From Sarcophilus harrisii (taxonomy: Eukaryota > Chordata > Mammalia > Dasyuromorphia > Dasyuridae), in the NCBI RefSeq assembly GCF_902635505.1, contig NC_045428.1, positions 301,683,107 through 301,747,106 of the forward strand: DNA of 64,000 nt. Direction: 5' to 3'. Below are positions 43,560 to 54,365 of this stretch, one piece after another. Position 1 is the first letter of the stretch. Every line of letters starts with the position of its first letter. The position numbers and the translations under genes are program-made. The notes beneath the pieces are model-generated. The model was given only the letters and a program-made list of their open reading frames with translations, was not told the DNA's origin and did not search any database.

Positions 43560-44180
43560 ATTTTTACTCCTGTATTTCCCCATCTCTTGAGCAAAGGAAA
43601 AAATGTATGTTTCATCCTTTCTTTTCTGGTACCAACATTATTCATTGCAATTAAAGCTATTTTTCTGGCCTTTAGTATTATTTTTATTTATGTTATTGTA
43701 GTCATTTCTTGGTTTTCTTTGATCTTTATTACTTCATTCAAATCTTCCAATGTTTCTCTGAATTCTTCATATTCACCACGTCTTCTTATGCAATATAATA
43801 TTCCATTGCAAACATATGCTATGATATGTTTATCCATTCCCTAGGTGGTAGATACACACTTTGTCTAGAGGTATTTTCTTATCACAAAGTATATTACTAT
43901 GAATATTTTGGTATTAATGGGATTTTTCATTCTGTCACTGCCCTCTTTGGGGTATATGATTATGAATAGTTTAGTGACTTTTCTTTCACCATTAGACATT
44001 GTTTTCCAAAATAGTTGAATTAATTCACAGCTCCATCTATAGTGTATTAGAGTACAACTAAATTCATTACTAAATATGGATTGGCCTGAATGACCACTAC
44101 AGCTAAAAAGCTGCAGGTGTTCAATTATCTTGAATGAACATTCCTCTCCTGTTTCCCACCAAATCTTAATTAGCATTTAA
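43560..44180 (-). mobile_element. L1 LINE ORF2 C-terminal fragment
   Basis: The minus strand encodes TLIHYRWSCELIQLFWKTM, the L1 C-terminal Cys-region motif (GTLIH-WW-CE-IQ-FW), then YPKEGSDRMKNP and a decayed end with tggaatattatattgcataa-type sequence. Old lineage. A 45-bp piece of it also occurs inverted at 43513-43557. Confidence 0.75.
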
Positions 44181-44189
44181 GTACTTCTT

Positions 44190-44625
44190 TTAAAGGAAAT
44201 TTATGCTTTTCTTTCTGGGATAAATTTCATTTCTTTAGAGTGTAAATCTTAACTCCCCCAGACAATGGGAGAAAAGATCAAAGGGAGGGGGAAAGGGAGG
44301 AAGCTGAGCATTATTCTATTTAATCTTGTGTTTTTTGCAGTTTGTACTTTGTACTTCTTTACTGACAAACTCCTTGTCAGATGGGAGTTACCCTTTCTCC
44401 TGAGATTGTAATAATTCCCTTTTTGCTTTTCTTACTCTGAGAGTCTCTGATTATTTTTGTGGTCACTACTATCCCACACAATTACCAATGAAGAATAAAA
44501 ATTGATAATTGATTAAAATGTCTGCTGCTATACATATTCTCTCATATTTCATACTCATTTCTTAAAACCACTTGCCACTGACAAATCCTTCTCCTTTAAT
44601 AACAATGAAAGTCTGGCTCTAATCT
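44190..44625. other. Unassigned stretch
   Basis: A tract ggagggggaaagggaggaag and a C/T-rich part (ttttgcttttcttactctga) look somewhat LTR-like. Nothing can be assigned. Confidence 0.25.
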
Positions 44626-44631
44626 TTATAC

Positions 44632-46358
44632 ATAGAAGTGCAAGTTCATCTGGAAGAACAAAGGTCAAGAATTTCAAGGGAATTAATGAAAAAAAAAAAA
44701 AAAGCCAATGAAGGTGGCTTAGCTGTGCCAGACCTGAAACTATATTATAAAGCAGGGGTCATCAAAACCATTTGGCACTGGCTAAGAAATAGAGTAGTTG
44801 ATCAGTGGAATAGGTTAGGTTCACAGTACAAAATAGTCAATAACTATAGCAATCTAGTGTTTGACAAACCCAAAGACCCCAGCTTTTGGGATAAGAACTC
44901 ACTATTTGATAAAAACTGCTGGGAAAATTGGAAACTAGTATGGCAGAAACTAGGCATTGATCCACACCTAACACCATATACCAAGATAAGGTTGAAATGG
45001 ATCCATGATTTAGAAATAAAGATTGATATTATAAGCAAATTAAAAGAATAAAGGATAGTTTACCTCTTACATCTGTGGAGAAGGAAGGAATTTGTGACTA
45101 AAGAAGAATTGGAATTCATTATTGAACACCAAATAGATAATTTTGATTATATTAAGTTGAAAAGTTTTTGTACCAACAAAACTAATGCAGACAAGATTAG
45201 AAGGGAAGCAATAAATTGGGAAAAAATTACATTTAAGGGTTCTGATAAAAGTCTCATTTCCAAAAGACATAGAAAATTAACTTAAATTTATAAGAATTCA
45301 AGCCATTCTCAATTGATACATGGTCAAAGGATATGAACAGACAATTTTCAGACAAAGAAATTAAAACCATTTCTAGTTATATGAAAAGTTGCTCTAAATC
45401 ATTATTGATCAGAGAAATGCAAATTAAAACAATTCTGAGATACCAATACATACCTCTCAGATTGACTAAGATGACAGGAAAAGATAATGCCGAATGTTGG
45501 AGATGTGGGAAAACTGGAACACTGATACATTGTTGTTAGAATTGTGAACGAATCCAACTGTTCTGGAGATCAATTTGGAACTATGTTCAAAAAGTTATCA
45601 AACTGTGCATACCCTTTGATCCAGCAGTGTTTCTACTGGGCTTATATCTTAGAGAGATCTTAAAGGAGGGAAAGGGACCCACATGTGCAAAAATGTTTGT
45701 GACAGCCTTTTTGTAGTGGCAAGAAAATGAAAACTGAGTGGATGATCATCATTTGGAGAATGGTTGAATAAGTTATGATATATGGATGTTATGGAATATT
45801 ATTTTTCTGTAAGAAATGATAAGCAGCATGATTTCAGAGAGAACTAGAGAGACTTACATGAACTAATGTGAAGTGAAATGAACAGAACCAGGAGATCATT
45901 GTACATGGCAACATCTATTTTATATGGCAATTAATTCTGATGAATGTTTCTCTTTCCAACAATGAGATGATTGATGCCAGTTCCAATGGTCTTGTGATAA
46001 AAAGAGCCATCTATACTCATAGAGAGGACTATAGGAACTAAATGTGGATAACATAACATTCTCATTCTTTTTGATGTTGTTCACTTGCATTTTGTTTTCT
46101 TATTCATCTTCTTTCCTTTTTGATCTGATTTTTCTTGTGCAACAAGAGAATGCTATAAATATGTTTACACATATTGGATTTAACATATATTTATATATGT
46201 TTATAATATATAATATATTAGATTGCTTGCCATCTAGGGAAGGAGTGGAGAGAAGAAGAGGAAATTTTGAAACACAAGGTTATTCAAGGGTTAATGTTGA
46301 AAAATTATCCATGCATAGATTTTGTAAATGAAAAGCTTTAATTAAAAAAAAAAAAAAG
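44632..46358 (+). mobile_element. L1 LINE, longest copy in the window, 5'-truncated
   Basis: The ORF at 44638-45051 shows GGLAVPDLKLYYKAGVIKT and HWLRNRVVDQWNRL, then DPSFWDKNSLFDKNCWENW, the conserved L1 ORF2 region after the reverse transcriptase. Downstream come DYIKLKSFCTNKTN (45150s), MNRQFSDKEIKTISSYMKS (45333) and CWRCGKTGTLIHCC (45500). The 3' UTR follows (tgatctgatttttcttgtgc..), with AATTAAA and an A-tail ending near 46358. Frames are interrupted, so it is inactive. A target duplication is not clear (gaagtg on both sides at most). Confidence 0.93.
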
Positions 46359-46785
46359 AAAAAAGGAAGTGTGTGTGTGTATATTTGTGTTTGATCTAGC
46401 CAGATTCTCCTGGGCAATAAATGACAAGGTTCAGGACTATTTACTATCATTTAGTGTCTGAACTCAGCAAAAGTGATCTAAGATTATTATGAAACTAGAA
46501 AGCTCATAGTCTTTCACATTTTCATCTGAATCTGTTATGTTTCCCAGAATTCTCTTGTCAATAGAATTACCAATAGATGAGTGAAATTAGGGATGAATAT
46601 AAAGTACAGGAAATTTTGGATTTTTGACAGAAGTGGGTAGGGTGATGTTATTTAATTGACTAGAAGGAGGTATAACCAAAAGAATAATATAGGAAAATTA
46701 TTTACAAGTGTTTGTGTCCCTTACATGGTTAAGAATTTTTTTTTTTATAAAAAGTTCACCGAGAGTTCTGTAGAGAGGAGCTGTG

Positions 46786-46955
46786 ATAGAGTGGAAAGAA
46801 CAAAACACCTGAAGTTTTAGGGGCTGATTATGAATTCTGGTTCTGCCCTCTAGATGATCTTGGACAATACATTGCTTCAGACAATATGTTGCTTCTCTGG
46901 GCCTGGATTAAATATCCTCTGAGGTTACTTTAAACTCTAGATCTGAAAGGGAGGA
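46786..46955 (+). repeat. THER1/MON1-type SINE
   Basis: gatagagtggaaagaacaaa..acacctgaagttttagg..attctggttctgccctcta..cttctctgggcctggatt..aactctagatctg. Confidence 0.6.
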
Positions 46956-47129
46956 GAGAACCATAGAGTATGAATATTGTCAGTGCACTGAGTAGGGGAA
47001 ATAATAATATTAAACCAATAATATAAATTATCACTAGAGTAAGGACCAGTATTGAACTGCTTAAAGATTATTTGCATTGTATGACCCTTATGAGCATATG
47101 TAGATGGAATGCTTTGGCTGCTACTGTGA

Positions 47130-47430
47130 AAATGTGTAGTATACTCTTAGCTGCTTTTGGAGAGTGGCTAGCCTAGGGTTTTTGGAGGGTTTGGCTGCAT
47201 TGTCTGGATTCTCTGAAGCTTTCCCTGATCTGGGTGTGCCTCTCCCAGGATGCTGACTCTTGGGAAGGCAGCCAGAAGGGCCATGTGCATTTCTGCCTCT
47301 TATCTTAGTCTGGGTATTTTATATGCCATGGCTATATTTGGCACCTCTTTGTTGGAAAGGGAATCAGCCTTTCTGGCATTACCTAAGGTTGTATGTTAGA
47401 GAATAAAGTCTATCTCATCCAGTTGTTCAA
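47130..47430 (+). mobile_element. LTR-like fossil fragment (tentative)
   Basis: Shares a block with 32760-33000 (ctcccaggatgctgactctt..gggaaggcagcc) and has a gaataaagtctatctcatcc end resembling a polyadenylation region. No attached coding sequence. The family is uncertain. Confidence 0.3.
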
Positions 47431-47764
47431 TCTATCTAGCCTTTCCATTTACCTATCTAGCCTTTCCATTTATTGTAGCTTTCAAGCCACCAGACTACCA
47501 GAAATCACCAGAATATGATTTCTGGGGGACTTAGTCTCAACTGTGAAACTCTCACCTTGAGGTAGAGTTCTTATTGATGAATGAGTAAATACAGGTTCAT
47601 ATAATCAAATCACTTTGCCAGTTCCAGACCATGCTTCATATCTCTCCCAGTCATCTATTTATTATCTGCTCTGTTTTTGGAAAGAATAGGTCAACTGACT
47701 GCCCTATGGCTTCCCAAAACATCTCTGTGACTTCCCAGATCTATCTTACCCTTCACCAAGAATT

Positions 47765-47866
47765 GGAAATTGAGGGGATGCAAATCAATTGGGCTATAGC
47801 TGAACAAGTTGTGGCATATGATTGGAATGGAATATTATTGTGTATGAAAAGTGACAAACAGGGAGC
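47765..47866 (+). mobile_element. Old L1 LINE ORF2 end, left part, split by a SINE
   Basis: gaggggatgcaaatcaattg..ggctatagctgaacaagttg..tggcatatgattggaatgg matches L1 ORF2 C-terminus. It continues at 48024. Confidence 0.8.
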
Positions 47867-48023
47867 AGATGGATAGATGACACAGTGGATAGAGGACTGG
47901 TCCTGGAATCAGGAAGACCTGAGTTCAATTTCAGCCTCAAACACTTAACACTTACTAGCTGTGTGACCCTGGGCAAGTCACTTAACCCCAATTGCCCTGC
48001 AAAAAAAAAAAAAAAAAAAAAAA
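47867..48023 (+). repeat. tRNA-derived SINE with A-tail, inserted in an L1
   Basis: gcagatggatagatgacaca..gtggatagaggactggtcc..cttagctgtgtgaccctggg-type body..aagtcacttaaccccaattg, then a 24-nt A-run. The flanks tgacaaacagg and agataagcagg are probable eroded target duplicates. The long A-run suggests a relatively recent insertion. Confidence 0.88.
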
Positions 48024-48260
48024 GATAAGCAGGAAAAACCTGGAAAGACTTCCATGAATTGATATAAAGTGAAGTGAGTAGAATCAGTAGAACACTGTAC
48101 ACAGTAACAGCAGTATTGTATGATAAACAACTGTGAAAGATTTAGCTATTCTCAGCAATACAATGATCCAAGATAATCCCAAAAGACTCATGAAGGAAAA
48201 TACTCCACCTCTAGAAAAAGAATTGATGGTTTCTGAATATAGACTGAAGTATATTATTTT
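48024..48260 (+). mobile_element. Old L1 LINE, continuation
   Basis: gataagcaggaaaaacctgg..aaagacttccatgaattgat..gaagtgagtagaatcagta continues the L1 (KTWKDFHEL-type reading), then a decayed 3' UTR. Confidence 0.75.
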
Positions 48261-48350
48261 TCTTCTCCCTACCTCCTTCTTTCCTTGTTCCTTAATCCCT
48301 CCCTTCCTTTTCTCCCTCCATTCCTCCTTCCCTTATTCCTTCCTTTCACA
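48258..48350 (+). repeat. Polypyrimidine tract
   Basis: Mostly C and T (cttctccctacctccttctt, ccctcccttccttttctccc), probably the expanded 3' UTR tract of the L1. Confidence 0.85.
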
Positions 48351-48394
48351 AAGAAGTTATGTCCAGCAAATACCTGAAGGATAAATTGAAGAAG

Positions 48395-48590
48395 GGGACA
48401 GTAGATGTGGGAAGACTATATCTGGAGTCACAGGACCCTGCTTCCAATCTAAACTTTTTTATTCACTCCCTGTGTGATTTTGGCTAAATCACTTAATCTC
48501 TCAGATTCTCAATTCACTTAGCTGAAAAAAAAAGGATTTGAGTTTGACCATGTCTAAGGTTCCCTAAACTTGAAATCCTATAATCCTATT
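48395..48590 (+). repeat. THER1/MON1-type SINE
   Basis: ggacagtagatgtgggaaga..ctggagtcacaggaccctg..tttggctaaatcacttaatc..tctaaggttccctaaacttg..aaatcctataatcctatt. Confidence 0.75.
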
Positions 48591-48699
48591 GTATGTTAAT
48601 TGCAATATTATGAGCAAGTGGCAATGAGGCTTTATGTCAAGTTAGTTACAGTAGCTTTGGAGAGGAAGGAATGGATATCAGATTTTGAAGGTAGAATTA

Positions 48700-49290
48700 A
48701 CAGAACTTTGGTAACTGCCCAGTTTGGTAATAACTAGAATCTTCAGTAACTCCTTACTAGCTACCTAATGTAGCTTAAATTCCCTTTTCTAAAATATAAA
48801 GTACTCTATAATCTAAGAACTCTTCACCTTTCTAAACCTGTCATATTATTCGTTTTTTTATTCATTATACTTCAGCAAACTAAAGCATTCTCTGACTTCT
48901 GAAAGCACTTGTCACTTTTCTTTTATGTCTTTGCTCTCTCTGTTCCCAAAGCTTCCTATCTCTTTCCTTCTGCCCCTTTTCATGTTAAATTTCATGGCTT
49001 TAAAGACTAACTCAAACATTACCCCTTCCATAGACTTTTTTGAATTGTTTTGTGATAATTTCTCTCTTTGGATATGATAAGAGCATTTTTGTTTCACAAC
49101 TTTCTGATTTATTTACCATGAACATGATAATTGTCTGTTTATGTACAAGTGTAATTAATTGTACATTATGATCATCTATCCCTGTGTCCTATTCCCCTAT
49201 TAGAGTAAGCTCCATTCTAATCCTGTCTAAATATCTTATCCCTCCAGAGTCCAGCATCTTATAGCACATAGTAAGCACTTAAATATGTAC
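48700..49290 (+). mobile_element. L2-like LINE, ORF2 C-terminus and 3' UTR
   Basis: aactccttactagctaccta, cttttctaaaatataaagta, gtctttgctctctctgttcc, ttaaagactaactcaaacat and the terminus catcttatagcacatagtaa..gcacttaaatatg follow the L2/CR1 3' order. Confidence 0.7.
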
Positions 49291-49299
49291 AGTATGAAT

Positions 49300-49945
49300 G
49301 GATGATTTGTAAATGGTGAACAAAGAAAGAGTCAAGGATGATAACAAGATTTTAAACACTAAAGAGAAGATAAATGTTGGTACCACTGAGAGTGAAATAA
49401 GGAGGAATAGATTTTGGAGAAAATGTAGTAAGTTTAATTTGGATATGCTTATTTGAGATACCAACAGAATATCCAGGGAGAAATATCTTTTATTTTTTTT
49501 GGAAATGTGGGGCTGGCATACTACTGAGAAGATGTCAGAACTGATACATAATATATACATATACATTTAAATGTAAGTTAAATATTATAATATTTATATA
49601 GTGCTTACAATGTTCCAGACATTATCCTATTTACATAGATATAGTTGAAATCAAAATGAAATCGCCAAGAGACAGAATGCAGAGAGAGAAGAGATGTTTG
49701 AGACTAGAACTTTGGAAAACTCATATTAAGAGGTCAAGGTCTTATGATAAGAATCTAAGAAAAACAGCTAGGAGGGTTAGAAAGATAGTAGGATATCCAG
49801 GAGACATGTATCTCAGAAACCAAATAAGAGAGAGTGTCCTGAAAGAGGGTATGATCAGCAGTGTCAAATGCTACAGAAAGAATAAAAAGGTCATTGGTTT
49901 CTGAGAAACCACTTTCAGCATATCTGAAAGGAAACCAGATTGCAA
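49300..49945 (-). mobile_element. L2 LINE ORF2 reverse-transcriptase fragment
   Basis: The plus strand has gagtcaaggatgataacaag (antisense of the LGVILDSSLS block), gataccaacagaatatccag and, at 49856-49880, cagcagtgtcaaatgctaca (antisense of the LDLSAAFDTVDH reverse-transcriptase block). So this is the minus-strand L2 ORF2 with RT core residues still placeable. It carries many indels. Confidence 0.7.
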
Positions 49946-50032
49946 ATAGTTAGGGAAAGAATGGAATGTATAGATAGTTTCAAAAAATGTAGGAATGAAG
50001 TAGCAGAAAGAAATGGAATAGTATATAGATGG

Positions 50033-50209
50033 GGCAACTAGATAGGGCAATGGACAGAGCACCAGCCCTGGAGTCAGGAGAATCTGACTTCAAATCTGAT
50101 CTCAGACACTTAACACTTACTAGTTGTGTGACTCTGGGATGTCACAACTCCAATTCCCTTGCCAAAAAAAGGTAAGGAAAAAAAGAAAAAAAAGAAAGAA
50201 GAAAAAATA
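50033..50209 (+). repeat. tRNA-derived SINE with perfect 18-bp target duplication
   Basis: ggcaactagatagggcaatg..gacagagcaccagccctgg..cttagttgtgtgactctggg-type body and an A-rich tail of about 45 nt. ggaatagtatatagatgg is repeated exactly at 50015-50032 and 50210-50227. Among the better-preserved insertions here, so probably one of the younger ones. Confidence 0.93.
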
Positions 50210-50640
50210 GGAATAGTATATAGATGGTGTAAAAGATCAAAAGAAAAAAAATTTCTTTAAAGATTGCCAAGATGTGAGAACTTTTGTAGGCCAATGGGAA
50301 AGAGCTAGTGAAGAAAAGGCACATAAAGAAGGAAGCAAAATGCTACATATGTATTCTTGATCCTAAGCCTCTTATTTCCTCCTCCACAAAATGATGGAAA
50401 AGTTTTAAGAAATGGATATGGAAATCAATGGAGCAAGCATCTGGCAAATGTTCTCAATTTTTTCAGTGAAGTAGAAGACTAAGTTACTGGCTATAAGGTT
50501 TGGGGTGCAATTAGGGGCATGAAGAGTAAGGAAAAATGTAGAATGGTAGTGAGAGTCAATAAAAGTCATCAATGAGAGTGCCTCTGAGATTTTTCACCAT
50601 AAAATTATAGTGGAGAAAATGAATGTGGATAGTATTAATA

Positions 50641-50790
50641 GGCAGCCAGCCTGGAAGTCAGCAAGAACCAGATTCAAGTCCTACTTCTGTTATAGATTAG
50701 CTATGATGACAATGAGCAAGTAAAATAACTTCTCATTTAGAAGAATTGTCAGAGTCTATCTACTGAGGGAATTACAGTATTAGAAGCTTC
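50641..50790 (+). repeat. MON1-type SINE, diverged
   Basis: ggcagccagcctggaagtca..gcaagaaccagattcaagtc..ctacttctgttatag, then gaattgtcagagtctatcta..ctgagggaattacag. Confidence 0.55.
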
Positions 50791-51294
50791 CTTAATGATA
50801 GAAGCACAGGTTTAGATTTCCCCCATCACTACTCCAACTCTATAAACACAAGCATACACAAAGACCCCAATTTCATACTTTTCCCACTAAGGAGCAATTA
50901 GATGCCTTCGATAATTCAGAGTTGCAGATAGGCCAATTTAAGAATAATAAACAGTGAGAGTATCGGCTTCTAGGGTAATGGCTAGTGAATCATTAAAATG
51001 AAAAGCTATAAGGCCAAGACTGAGTCTAAAGGCAAGTGAGAAAAAGAGGAGAAGTAAGAACAATCAAAGTTCTGGAGATTATGATAGCAAAAAGCAGACT
51101 TAATGTGAATAGTTAAAGAAGTGGAAAAATAAATTGTATTCTTTGAGTGGAAGTTTGAAGTTCAGGATATTAATAGTTTCCAATTATATAGCATTTTTTA
51201 ATCAAACCAGTCCTATTCCATTGGTTCATGACAGAATAACCATTGGTGAACTTCCCCTGCTAATATTTTCAGCTCTTTGCTGGGATACTGAATG

Positions 51295-51385
51295 GCCAAG
51301 TGACTTGCTCAGAATAATCTAGCCATATAATGCCAGAGTTAAACCCAGGTCTTTCTCACTCTGAAAACAGCTTTCTTTCCACTAC
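51295..51385 (+). repeat. MIR tail fragment
   Basis: caagtgacttgctcagaata..ctagccatataatgccagag..ttaaacccaggtctttctc. Confidence 0.65.
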
Positions 51386-51389
51386 ATCT

Positions 51390-51600
51390 TGGACTTTAAG
51401 GTTTGCAAAGGAATTTGTGTACATTATCTCATTTTGTTTTTAAGATGTTCCTGTGAGATAAGAACCACTGGTGTTGTTATCTGCATTTTACAGATAAAGA
51501 AAGTGAGATGCAGAAAAAGATGAGTGTCTTGCCTATGGCCATATAGAATTCAGATCTAAATCTCCTGTCACACTGAGATGAACACTTTATTACAACATCC
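51390..51600 (+). repeat. MIR SINE, near complete
   Basis: ctttaaggtttgcaaaggaa..tgtacattatctcattttg..tctgcattttacagataaag..gagtgtcttgcctatggcc..attcagatctaaatctcctg. Confidence 0.8.
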
Positions 51601-51729
51601 TACATTTTTACAACACTATGAGATCTTTTATTATAACCCTGTTGAGTGTGACTGCAGTGGGTTTTTAAAGGAATATGGTGGAGTTGATTGTGAGGATCCA
51701 AATTTGATTAGGGTGTGAGAGAGATTGTC

Positions 51730-51905
51730 AACATGCATGTTGAAATTTATAAAGATAATGATGGGAAAAATTGGGGAAGACCATAAATGTGCCAGGGGCT
51801 CTGTCCTTGGTCCTGCTTTGTTCAGCATTTTTACCAAAGACTTGAATGCAACCACAAAATGATAGCTTGCATGGATATGACTAATTACAGATGATGAAAT
51901 ACTGA
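51730..51905 (+). mobile_element. CR1/L3-clade LINE reverse-transcriptase fragment
   Basis: The plus strand encodes RGSVLGPALFSIFTKDLN, matching the CR1 block 'PQGSVLGP-LFNIFINDL', followed by a decayed FADD-like TDDE. Independent of the larger copy at 52690. Confidence 0.7.
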
Positions 51906-52282
51906 GATACTTTCTTAACAAAATTCTGTGAAATAGGTGGCATGCATGTATTATTATCCCCATTTTATAGATACAAGCCAGGGTCTGGGTTGTATCAGTA
52001 TAAATGATGTGAGAATTTTGTGTCCCTCAGAGCCTCATTCACTTAGGACTCAAAATTACACTGAAGTCCAATGATGACACACATATATTTCGTGTCCTTG
52101 GTCAATTGAATTGTTTGGATAACACAGAATTACATCTTGGGGGAGAGGACTAGGTTAAAAATTTTATTTCAAAAGTACATGATACTGGGAGATTTATCTT
52201 GATAGCAGTTACTATAAAGCAATCCAACTATTTGAAAGTTTCAGTTTATCATAAAATCAGTAGGAGTCAACTATACCATGTT

Positions 52283-52345
52283 CTAGTGCTTAACACAGTG
52301 TCTTGTACATTGTAAGTGGTTAACAATATTTGTTGATAGATTGCC
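52283..52345 (+). mobile_element. L2-type 3' terminus
   Basis: tctagtgcttaacacagtgt..cttgtacattgtaagtggtt..aacaatatttgttgatag. Confidence 0.55.
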
Positions 52346-52689
52346 ATGATTTCCAAAATAATTACATGTTATGTTAGGCTGCTTTAGTATAAATTTAGTA
52401 TTTAAATCAAGGGAAGTAGAGAAACAGCAGTGAATAGTAAAGCAATAGAAGAGAAAGTAAATAGGAAGAAATAAGTGTTGAAATCTTTTATTTCAGTCTT
52501 ATCAACAATATCTTTTCTGATGAAGGCTGCTGATTACTGGGAGTACTTGATTTTGATAGACTCTGCTACTCTAGCACATGGTTGACAAAGACATTAGAAG
52601 AGGGAAGCACTGAAGACTTCAGCTGTCTAGAAAAGCTAAGTTTCCTAAAAGATAAAATTAAACATTTGAACAGATAGAGGGAGTTTGTT

Positions 52690-53055
52690 GTGGCAATTTT
52701 CAGCTGGCACAGTGGGCTCCCATAAATAACTGGAGTCTGAATTTCAGTAGGTCTAGAAGATGTAGGAACTGTGTTTCAACCACAGGACACCAGCAAGGAA
52801 ATGATATTTGCACTAAAGGTAAATTGGTCTCTGCTAAAGAGACTAATGTCATTTTCTTTTATGACAAGGTTACTAGATGATATAATATTGTGGACATAAT
52901 ATCCCTGGATTTTAGCAAGGCATTTGACAGAGATTCTCACTGTGTCCTTGTGGACAATATGGGCAGATGTTGCCTCTATGGTAGTGCAATTCAATGGGTT
53001 TGGAACTCAATGAATGACTGAACCTACCTATTATTTATTTATTTATTGTGTGTAT
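52690..53055 (+). mobile_element. CR1/L3-clade LINE reverse transcriptase, first segment
   Basis: The stretch at 52890-52925 encodes VDIISLDFSKAFD, the first catalytic-aspartate block of CR1-clade reverse transcriptase, then SHCVLVDNMGR and AIQWVWNSMND (cf. 'HSILLEKL..RWVKNWLDGR'). An L1 interrupts the copy at about 53060 and it resumes at 53566. Confidence 0.8.
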
Positions 53056-53059
53056 CTAT

Positions 53060-53565
53060 TCATTTTTTTTCTCAATAGTATTTTATTTTTCCAAATACAT
53101 GTAAAGATAGTTTTCAACATTCATTTTTGTGAGATTTTGTGTGTTCCAAATTTTTCTCCCTGTCTGCATTACCTGCCCCCTCCCCAAGACAATAATCTGA
53201 TATAGGTTAAACATGTGGAATCCTTTTAAATGTATTTCCCTATTTGTCATGTTGTGCAAGAAAAATTAGACCAAAAGGGGAAAAAAAAAAAAAAAAACAC
53301 GAGAAAGAAAAAGCAAGCAAGCAAACAAAAAAAAGATGAAAATACTATTCTTTGATCCACATTCAATTTCCATAGATTCTCTCTGGTTGCAGATAGCATT
53401 TTCCATCCCAAGTCTCAAAGAATCACCATATTGTTGAGAATAGCCAAGTCCATCACAGCTTCTCCTCATGTAATCTTGCTGTTACTATGTACAATATTCT
53501 CTTGATTTAGCTCAATTCACTTAGCATCAATTCCTATAAGTCCTTCCAGGCTTTTCTGAAAGCAG
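53060..53565 (-). mobile_element. L1 LINE 3' end inserted in a CR1/L3 copy
   Basis: caatagtattttatttttcc..aaatacatgtaaagatagtt (older L1 3' UTR type), ending in antisense ORF2 (ttcacttagcatcaattcct..ccttccaggcttttctgaa). 5'-truncated. Contains an A17 run. Confidence 0.85.
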
Positions 53566-53720
53566 CTTTACCAGCTATTTATTGATGAATTGATGTCAAC
53601 TTACTTATAAGGAAGTCTCTAACAGAATACTCCAGAGATCTATCGTTGTTCTAGTTCTTGTTTTAAATCAATGGTTTCAACAAAGCATAGAGGGTGTGGC
53701 TAAAAAACAAACAAACAAAC
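53566..53720 (+). mobile_element. CR1/L3 reverse transcriptase, second segment
   Basis: The tract containing tccagagatctatcgttgtt..ctagttcttgttttaaatca occupies the position of the QGSVLGP block between the first segment and the FADD-equivalent at 54420. Its reading is degraded. Confidence 0.5.
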
Positions 53721-54089
53721 AATAAATTGTTTTCAGGCTTAGTCTCTTGAGACAAGATGTTTCTGATTTCAACATGGCCACTTTTCAATTCCTGATCAAA
53801 GGAGTTGATCTTTCTTCCTGTTGATCTTTCTTTCCTGCTGAAATCTTCTCTGCCTTCTTTGATTGATTAGCTTATGTAATCAAATTTCTTTGGTTGCCTA
53901 AGTAGTTAATAAATGTTTGTTTACTGGCTGAACACCTTAGGGTGTAGCTTCTGAATTCTCTTTTTCTTCCTCTCTCCTCCATGACTTCTTGAGGCAAGAA
54001 AAACCAAAATCCATTATAAATAGGCTACATGAAAAACACATGACCACATTAGTCAAATCCAAGGCACACAGAAAGACAGAGAAAAAAAT

Positions 54090-54365
54090 CTTTCATTTTG
54101 CATTCTGAATCTATCAGATCTCTATCAGAAATGTATTTCATAGTAAATAAATCCTTTGGAGTTATGTTTGGCCACTGTGCTCATCAGAGTAATTAAGTCT
54201 TTCAAAGTTGATTATCTTCACAATATTGCTATTATTGTATAAGTTTGTCTTGTGGTTCTGTTCACTTCACTTTACATTACTTCATATACATTTTCTCAGG
54301 CTTTTCTGAAACTATCCTCTTCATCATTTCTCACAGTGAAATAATATCACATTGCTTTCATGCAC
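54090..54365 (-). mobile_element. Old L1 LINE fragment inserted in the CR1/L3 copy
   Basis: gttcacttcactttacatta, gcttttctgaaactatcctc and tttctcacagtgaaataata are antisense ORF2 C-terminus. The host CR1 continues on the right. Confidence 0.7.

Noticed and set aside
44190-44625. LTR-like sequence right of the L1 fragment
   Set aside because: Some LTR-like composition, but no TG...CA ends, no TATA/polyA pair and no second copy in the window.
44638-45285. Open frames that could be read as a host gene
   Set aside because: GGLAVPDLKLYYK, NCWENWKLVWQKLG and DYIKLKSFCTNKT are L1 ORF2 motifs. This is a dead LINE.
42572-50209. tRNA-like sequences (gataga..ttcaaatc) as tRNA genes
   Set aside because: They are heads of tRNA-derived SINEs followed by SINE bodies and A-tails. 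The A/B boxes are part of the SINE and no cloverleaf gene stands alone.
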